A stretch of 64,000 nt of DNA from positions 558,001 through 622,000 of the forward strand of contig CAWFNX010000001.1 of NCBI GenBank assembly GCA_963817335.1. Reading direction: 5' to 3'. The DNA is from AV40 sp963817335 (GTDB taxonomy: Bacteria; Verrucomicrobiota; Verrucomicrobiia; Chthoniobacterales; UBA10450). A model generated the notes under the pieces. It ran no database searches and had not been told where the DNA came from. It saw only the letters and a list, made by a program, of their open reading frames with translations. The translations under genes were made by a program, and so were the position numbers. This document shows positions 59,647 through 64,000 of this stretch, piece by piece. The stretch's first letter is position 1. Every line of letters begins with the position of its first letter.

Positions 59647-59698
59647 CTGTAGGGGACGACGTCGTCGTCCCAAGGGAAGCTAACAGCTTCCCCTACAG
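59647..59698. repeat. CTGTAGGGG...CCCCTACAG palindromic element
   Basis: The 52-base unit has ends CTGTAGGGGA and TCCCCTACAG, with the hairpins GGACGAC/GTCGTCC and GGGAAGCT/AGCTTCCC. It lies in the 150-base spacer between the divergent rarA and comEC genes, where the promoters should be. Confidence 0.7.
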
Positions 59699-59764
59699 AT
59701 ATTCTCAAGCGAAATGCGCTTCGCGATTGAAACGCGTTGTGGCATAACGGGCTGCAGTTCCCCC

Positions 59765-62053
59765 ATGAACATTCCGCGGCAACCCTTTGTCGGTCTCGCG
59801 CTATTGTCGGCATTCGGCATTTTCATTGGCGATTTTGCCCCGGTCCCAAAGATCGATTGGCTGCTCTGCGCGATTGGATTGGTTTTGATTGGAGCTGTTC
59901 TGTTTTGGAAACCGAATGCGCTTCTCACCTACGCCTTTGTTGGATGCGGCTTTTTCCTGCTCCACAACTTTCGCACCGGCGACACCTGCGGTTTGAAACT
60001 TGCCGAGAGACTCGGGGAGCGCGTTCGAACTGTTCGCGCGACCGGCGTTGTCGGCAGTGAACCAAGGGTTGCCGCGAATGGGCTGGCGACATTCCTTTTC
60101 GATCTCGAATCGATCGAGCTCGAAGGAAAAGTCGACCCGACGACGGCCACAATGCTCGTGCGCTGGCGCGGGAATCCGGAGTTTGGCGATGAACTGAAAC
60201 TTTCCGGAATCGTGGAACCGATTGCGCCGCCGCGCAATCCTGGCGAGTTCGATATGCGTTCGTATCTCGCGCGACAGGACGTGTATCGCAGTTTGTTTGT
60301 TCGTTATCCCGAAGACGGCGCGTTGTTAAGAAAAGGCGCGGGCAACCCGATTTTGCGGGCAGCCCAAAAGTCGCGCGCCTGGATGGAGCGGACGATCTGC
60401 CGCGGGCTCGATGATTCGCCGGAAGTGCAGAATTTTCTCGGCGGCATCGCTCTTGGGCTGCGGCATCAAACGCAGGAGGACATCGAAGAACCTTTTCAGC
60501 AAACCGGGACACTCCATCTCTTCGCGGTGGCTGGATTGCATGTGGGGATTGTTGCCCGGCTGTTGTGGATCCTGGCAATGATGGCGCGGCTTTCGCGCAA
60601 ATGGGCGACGGCGGTGATCATCCCATGTTTACTTTTTTACGCGGCGGTAACCGGGCTGCATGTGTCGAGCGTGCGGGCAGCCGTGATGTGCTCGATCTTG
60701 ATGGCCGGGTATTTTGCGGAACGAAAGGTGTTTGCGCTAAACAGTCTGGCGGCCGCGGCGTTTTTTCTTATTTGTTGGAATACTAACGAGTTTTTCTCGA
60801 CCGGTTTCCAGTTGTCGTTCGCCGTCGTCGGCGGAATCATTTTGCTGCAGGATCCACTTTCGCGATGGCTGCAACAATTTGGCGCGATCGATCCTTTTCT
60901 GCCGCGAAACCTGGTGAGTCGCTTCCGGAGGGCCGTCGGCACAGGCTACGCTTGGATTTGCCGCGGCGGTTCTGTCTCGCTCGCGGCCTGGATCGGCTCC
61001 CTACCGCTGATTCTCTGGTATTTTCATTTGGTTACACCGAGCTCGGTCTTTGCGAACCTGCTCGTGGTGCCGATCGCGTTCTTTATTTTGGCCATCGCCC
61101 TTGTATCGATTGTGATAGCTCCGTTCACGCTGGCGATTTCGGTAATTTTTAACAATGCGAATTGGTCACTGGCCAGGGCGGTGATCGCATTCGTTCATTG
61201 GTCCGCCCAACTGCCGGCAAGTCATTACTACGTTGCCGCACCCAGTTGGCCGAATACCGCGTTCGCGAAAATCACCGTACTGGATGTGGGCGCCGGTTCG
61301 GCGGTTCATGTTCGCTGCGATGGCCAGGACTGGCTTTTGGATTGCGGCAGCGCTCGGGATTACGAACGGGTCCTGCGTTCTTATCTGCATGCGGCAGGAG
61401 TTAATCGCTTGGACGGCCTTGCGCTGAGTCACGGCGATTCACTTCACATTGGCGGCGCGCCGCTGCTCTTCCGGGACATCGTACCGGCCATTTTGATCGA
61501 CAACGGAGCGCCCGACCGGTCCGTCCTTCACCGTCGGCTACGCGAAAATTTCTTCGGGCAACGGATGAAAGTGCTGAGACCCAGCGCCAGCGAGGAATTT
61601 AAAATCTCCTCCCACGTAGCTGCAAAGGTGTTGTTTCCGCCGCGGGGATTCTCGGCAACGACCGCGGACGATGAGGCTTCGGTGGTTCAACTGTCGTTGG
61701 GAACGGCGAAGGTTTTGTTTATGTCGGACAGCGGTTACGCAACCGAAAAGGCCTTGCTCGATTCGAAGTCTAATCTGCGCAACGACATTCTCGTGAAAGG
61801 TCAGCATCATTCGGGGAATTCGGGTCTGGATTCGTTTCTCAAAACCGTGCAACCGCGATTAATCGTGGCAACATCGCGGGATTTTCCGCAGCAAGAACGG
61901 ATTTCCGACGAATGGGCCGGCCGGGTGCGGGCCAGCGGCATCAAACTGTTTCGGCAGGATGAAACGGGGGCGGTGGAATTAGAATTCGATCCCGACGGTT
62001 GGCAGGCAAAGGCCTACCTGACGGGTGAGGCTTTTCGCAGCGATAATCGGTAA
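59765..62053 (+). CDS. comEC: ComEC/Rec2-family DNA uptake channel
   Basis: ComEC carries single-stranded DNA across the inner membrane in natural transformation. From the ATG at 59765 (MNIPRQPFVGLALL) the protein has 762 residues: N-terminal helices and a DUF4131-like OB region, the Competence domain with GTLHLFAVAGLHVGIVARLL and VSSVRAAVMCSILMAGYF, and a metallo-beta-lactamase domain from about residue 500 with VLDVGAGSAVHVR and VKGQHHSGNSG. The metal motif reads SHGDSLHIGG, with Leu where most ComECs have Asp before the last His. The gene end overlaps trmB convergently by 40 bases. An ATG at 59714 is an alternative start. Confidence 0.88.
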   Translation: MNIPRQPFVGLALLSAFGIFIGDFAPVPKIDWLLCAIGLVLIGAVLFWKPNALLTYAFVGCGFFLLHNFRTGDTCGLKLAERLGERVRTVRATGVVGSEPRVAANGLATFLFDLESIELEGKVDPTTATMLVRWRGNPEFGDELKLSGIVEPIAPPRNPGEFDMRSYLARQDVYRSLFVRYPEDGALLRKGAGNPILRAAQKSRAWMERTICRGLDDSPEVQNFLGGIALGLRHQTQEDIEEPFQQTGTLHLFAVAGLHVGIVARLLWILAMMARLSRKWATAVIIPCLLFYAAVTGLHVSSVRAAVMCSILMAGYFAERKVFALNSLAAAAFFLICWNTNEFFSTGFQLSFAVVGGIILLQDPLSRWLQQFGAIDPFLPRNLVSRFRRAVGTGYAWICRGGSVSLAAWIGSLPLILWYFHLVTPSSVFANLLVVPIAFFILAIALVSIVIAPFTLAISVIFNNANWSLARAVIAFVHWSAQLPASHYYVAAPSWPNTAFAKITVLDVGAGSAVHVRCDGQDWLLDCGSARDYERVLRSYLHAAGVNRLDGLALSHGDSLHIGGAPLLFRDIVPAILIDNGAPDRSVLHRRLRENFFGQRMKVLRPSASEEFKISSHVAAKVLFPPRGFSATTADDEASVVQLSLGTAKVLFMSDSGYATEKALLDSKSNLRNDILVKGQHHSGNSGLDSFLKTVQPRLIVATSRDFPQQERISDEWAGRVRASGIKLFRQDETGAVELEFDPDGWQAKAYLTGEAFRSDNR

Positions 62054-62592
62054 ATTGGCGCCCCGGCGTCGACAAACCGGCGCCCGAATTTTGTGGAAGG
62101 AAGATCTGCCGCCGGCGCGACTGTCTCGAATCCGCGATAATTTTCCGCGGTTTTCAGAATGAGACTAAAATAATCGGGTTGGTCGGTCGCGATTTGAAAA
62201 ATGCCGTTCGCACTCAGGGCGCAGTAAATGGCGTCGAGAAAATCGGCAGTAACGATACGTCGTCGATGATGACGCCGTTTTGGCCAGGGATCGGGAAACA
62301 ACAGATAAAAGGTTTCAACCGACGCTTTCGGCAGCAAATAGCGGACGGCGTAGGCGCTTTCCACTTTGACGATGCGGACATTTTCGAGATCCGCTGATTT
62401 GCGACACGCTTTGGCTACGCGGCCCTCCAATTTTTCGGTTCCAAGAAAATTTCTTTGGGGATGCCTCCGTGCGAGTTCGCATAATAAATCCCCTCCGCCA
62501 CATCCCAGATCAACTTGTAGAGGCGCCTCGCGTCCGAAAATGGCGAGGAGATCGAGTGGGGCGAAATAGGTTTCCGGGACTAGCTCAACCAC
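62014..62592 (-). CDS. trmB: tRNA (guanine46-N7)-methyltransferase TrmB
   Basis: TrmB methylates G46 of tRNA with SAM. The 192-residue protein starts at a GTG and has the SAM motif VDLGCGGGDLL at about 27-37, the FLGTEKLEGRVAKA segment, and the family signature LFPDPWPKRRHHRRR at about 98-112. The last part, PSTKFGRRFVDAGAPIYRL, is the tRNA-binding end. It overlaps the end of comEC tail to tail by 40 bases. Confidence 0.93.
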   Translation of the reverse strand: MVELVPETYFAPLDLLAIFGREAPLQVDLGCGGGDLLCELARRHPQRNFLGTEKLEGRVAKACRKSADLENVRIVKVESAYAVRYLLPKASVETFYLLFPDPWPKRRHHRRRIVTADFLDAIYCALSANGIFQIATDQPDYFSLILKTAENYRGFETVAPAADLPSTKFGRRFVDAGAPIYRLSLRKASPVR

Positions 62593-62658
62593 AGAGAAAA
62601 ATGACAGCCGTTGCGAGGCAATTCAACCTCGCAATGGCAAACTGATTAGCGAAGAACG

Positions 62659-62792
62659 TTAAGCGGCGGCTTCTTTCGGCGCTCCGAAACCAATCGCGAG
62701 CATCGCCACTGCAAGGACCACTTGGAGCCGGGTGTCCGCTGGATTGTCTCCAGGAAGACAATACCAAAAAGCATTCCGAGTGTTTTAGCCAT
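62659..62792 (-). pseudogene. Remnant of a small membrane protein gene (DUF4383-like?), internal deletion/frameshift
   Basis: A strong ribosome-binding site (AGGAGAT, five bases before the ATG at 62792) opens MAKTLGMLFGIVFL, like the start of small four-helix membrane proteins. The frame then becomes non-hydrophobic and ends at 62646. In another frame the same stretch continues with DNPADTRLQVVLAVAMLAIG and ends FGAPKEAAA with a TAA at 62659, like the C-terminal helix of the same kind of protein. A deletion of the middle with a frame change explains this. The first frame could still make a 48-residue peptide. Confidence 0.5.
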
Positions 62793-62909
62793 TAGGGATC
62801 TCCTATTGGGTTGAGAAGGGTACGCGAATGGCAGGGGTAATTTGGGGGGCAAGAAAAAATGGCACTTATTCGGAACAGTTTGGCCGGAGTGCTGTCTAAC
62901 GTCGACAGT

Positions 62910-63515
62910 ATGAAGTTCTTTCATCTGGTGTTCGCTCTTACTCTTGGCCTTGGAATCGATCTTTTGATCGGTCAAACTTCGCCCGCGACGACCAAGACGG
63001 CCGTGTTCGCGGGCGGGTGTTTTTGGTGTATCCAACCCGCGTTCGATAAAGCCCCGGGCGTGATCAAGACCACGGTGGGTTATTGCGGAGGAACCGAACC
63101 GAATCCGACGTATGAATTGGTTGGCTCGGAAAGAACGAAATACCGCGAGTCAATTGAGATTGTTTACGATCCCGCGAAAATTTCTTATGACCAATTGCTC
63201 GACATTTATTGGAAGCAGATCGATCCGACACAGGCCGATGGACAGTTTACCGATACCGGGCCCAGCTACCGCGCCGCAATTTTTTACGGAAGCGAGGACG
63301 AGAAGAAAATCGCTGAGATGTCCAAACAAAAACTTTCCAGCTCCGGAAAATTCAAAAAGTCCGTCGTGACCGAAATCTTACCGGCGATGAAATTTTGGCC
63401 GGCGGAGGATTATCACCAGAAATATTATCAGCAGAATCCGGAGCATTTCGAAGCGTTCGAGCACGGGTCGGGGCGGACGTCATTTCAAAAGAAAAACTGG
63501 TCGGACAAGCAATGA
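62910..63515 (+). CDS. msrA: Peptide methionine sulfoxide reductase MsrA, exported
   Basis: MsrA reduces methionine-S-sulfoxide in damaged proteins. The ATG at 62910 opens a signal peptide (MKFFHLVFALTLGLGIDLL) and gives 201 residues. The catalytic motif FAGGCFWC holds Cys37 and Cys40, and GYCGG, the ESIEIVYDPAKISYDQLL segment and FWPAEDYHQKYY follow as in other MsrA proteins. There is no extra cysteine at the C-terminus. An exported MsrA would protect periplasmic proteins. An in-frame ATG at 62859 would bury the signal and is less likely. Confidence 0.93.
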   Translation: MKFFHLVFALTLGLGIDLLIGQTSPATTKTAVFAGGCFWCIQPAFDKAPGVIKTTVGYCGGTEPNPTYELVGSERTKYRESIEIVYDPAKISYDQLLDIYWKQIDPTQADGQFTDTGPSYRAAIFYGSEDEKKIAEMSKQKLSSSGKFKKSVVTEILPAMKFWPAEDYHQKYYQQNPEHFEAFEHGSGRTSFQKKNWSDKQ

Positions 63516-63517
63516 GT

Positions 63518-63679
63518 TCAGCGTTTGCGGCTACGCCGTTTTCGCACTCTTCCAACCCAGCGCCGTAATTCAGCGAGGGGCAGGAAATTGATTATCCGGT
63601 CGGCTGGGATTTTCGCCTTCAACGCGGCGGCGAGACCGAGTTCAAAATCGATGGCGCTGCGGGTTTGAGTCGCCCGCAG
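63518..63679 (-). CDS. Same-frame ORF directly after the stop of the partial gene
   Basis: After the TAA at 63680-63682, the same frame stays open for 53 codons and ends with a TGA at 63518. It reads as a protein-like sequence, ATQTRSAIDFELGLAAALKA followed by INFLPLAELRRWVGRVRKRR. No good ATG or ribosome-binding site precedes it; only a CTG adjoins the stop and a TTG lies 17 codons in. It may be the detached end of the upstream gene, split by a nonsense mutation, or a small ORF of its own. It abuts the convergent msrA gene end. Confidence 0.35.
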   Translation of the reverse strand: MRATQTRSAIDFELGLAAALKAKIPADRIINFLPLAELRRWVGRVRKRRSRKR

Positions 63680-64000
63680 TTAGAACTTCGCGAGCTGAAC
63701 CTTCTGCGATTCCACGAACTCGGCTCGATCTACCGAAAGATTTTCGTTGAGCACTTTTCCGAGTTCCTGGGCGAGGACGATCGCAATCGCGCGGGCATCT
63801 TGAGTGTAGACCGGAATCGGAAACGAACCGGCATTGCGGTCGTAACCGTAAATGGTGCCGTCGGTTTCCCAGACGCAGTAAGCGTGACCGGCGGGGTGGT
63901 TATTGTAACGAACGAGCAGAATTTTCGCCCAAAAGTTAGAATCGAGAGCGTGCTGGGTTTTGATTGCGGCCAGGTAATTGCAGGCGGAAACGACACAGCC
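63680..64000 (-). CDS. Papain/transglutaminase-like hypothetical protein, C-terminal part (truncated by window edge)
   Basis: The frame is open at the right window edge and ends with a TAA at 63682, so 106 C-terminal residues are seen. It begins GCVVSACNYLAAIKTQHAL and contains AGHAYCVWETDGTIYGYDR, in which a His preceding an aromatic strand and an Asp-Gly turn recalls papain-like or transglutaminase-like folds. VYTQDARAIAIVLAQELGK follows. The catalytic cysteine could be upstream of the edge or among the Cys seen. The frame has a natural codon pattern, and other frames across it are shadows. The function is unknown. Confidence 0.55.
   Translation of the reverse strand, partial: GCVVSACNYLAAIKTQHALDSNFWAKILLVRYNNHPAGHAYCVWETDGTIYGYDRNAGSFPIPVYTQDARAIAIVLAQELGKVLNENLSVDRAEFVESQKVQLAKF

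Noticed and set aside
63730..63996. An 88-residue minus-strand frame at the right edge
   Set aside because: Its sequence is Thr/Pro/Arg-rich shadow; the neighbouring frame that runs off the window edge reads as a natural protein.

Overview
The window looks like a chromosomal segment of a Verrucomicrobiota bacterium, most likely a soil lineage of the Chthoniobacterales/Spartobacteria type. I base this on the gene complement, not on a marker search: a complete division and cell-wall (dcw) cluster with murC and murB fused into one reading frame, orphan MacB/FtsX permeases of the ADOP type, a diaminopimelate-type MurE, an ExbB/ExbD/TonB-like set implying an outer membrane, and many short TTGTAG...CTACAA palindromic elements. 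GC content is moderately high, and most genes abut or overlap within operons. No rRNA, tRNA, CRISPR array, insertion sequence or prophage is visible.

Layout. Positions 1-5.7 kb hold three tandem ADOP permeases (the first cut by the window edge). Positions 5.7-10.7 kb hold a class-IV aminotransferase-fold protein without the usual lysine, a sulfotransferase-like P-loop protein, an APC permease with a UspA tail, and a NhaD-like antiporter. Positions 10.8-20.2 kb hold a high-affinity potassium uptake locus: two micro-ORFs, kdpFABC, a porin-like outer-membrane protein, a small membrane protein, then kdpD and kdpE. Positions 20.2-22.8 kb form a minus-strand fluoride operon: promoter, fluoride riboswitch, crcB, DUF190, a CPA2 antiporter and an unrecognised 148-residue protein. 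Positions 22.8-25.3 kb hold a mirrored pair of secreted modules, each a 3D-domain protein plus a cysteine-amidase-like protein. Positions 25.4-34.1 kb are mixed: two Tat-exported oxidoreductase-type proteins, a transporter, two M20 peptidase homologues and a family B DNA polymerase.

Positions 34.1-53.0 kb are the dcw cluster on the minus strand, in transcription order mraZ, rsmH, ftsL, ftsI, murE, murF, mraY, murD, a LysM gene, ftsW, murG, murC-murB, ddl, ftsQ, ftsA, ftsZ. A sigma70-like promoter overlapped by 10-bp-period MraZ boxes precedes mraZ. Together these genes make lipid II from UDP-MurNAc and drive septal wall synthesis. Positions 53.1-64 kb hold a YD-repeat-like secreted protein, exbB-exbD-tonB-like, a zinc-ribbon protein, guaB3-like, fabF, rarA (C-terminally short), comEC, trmB, a decayed small membrane gene, msrA, and the end of a papain-like gene running off the window.

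The most unusual signals are: palindromic elements inserted in frame inside coding genes (the DNA polymerase and murF); several proteins of conserved fold that have lost hallmark active-site residues (aminotransferase lysine, polymerase exonuclease carboxylates, M20 metal ligands, FtsZ T7 loop); and a riboswitch-controlled fluoride operon that ends in an unknown gene.
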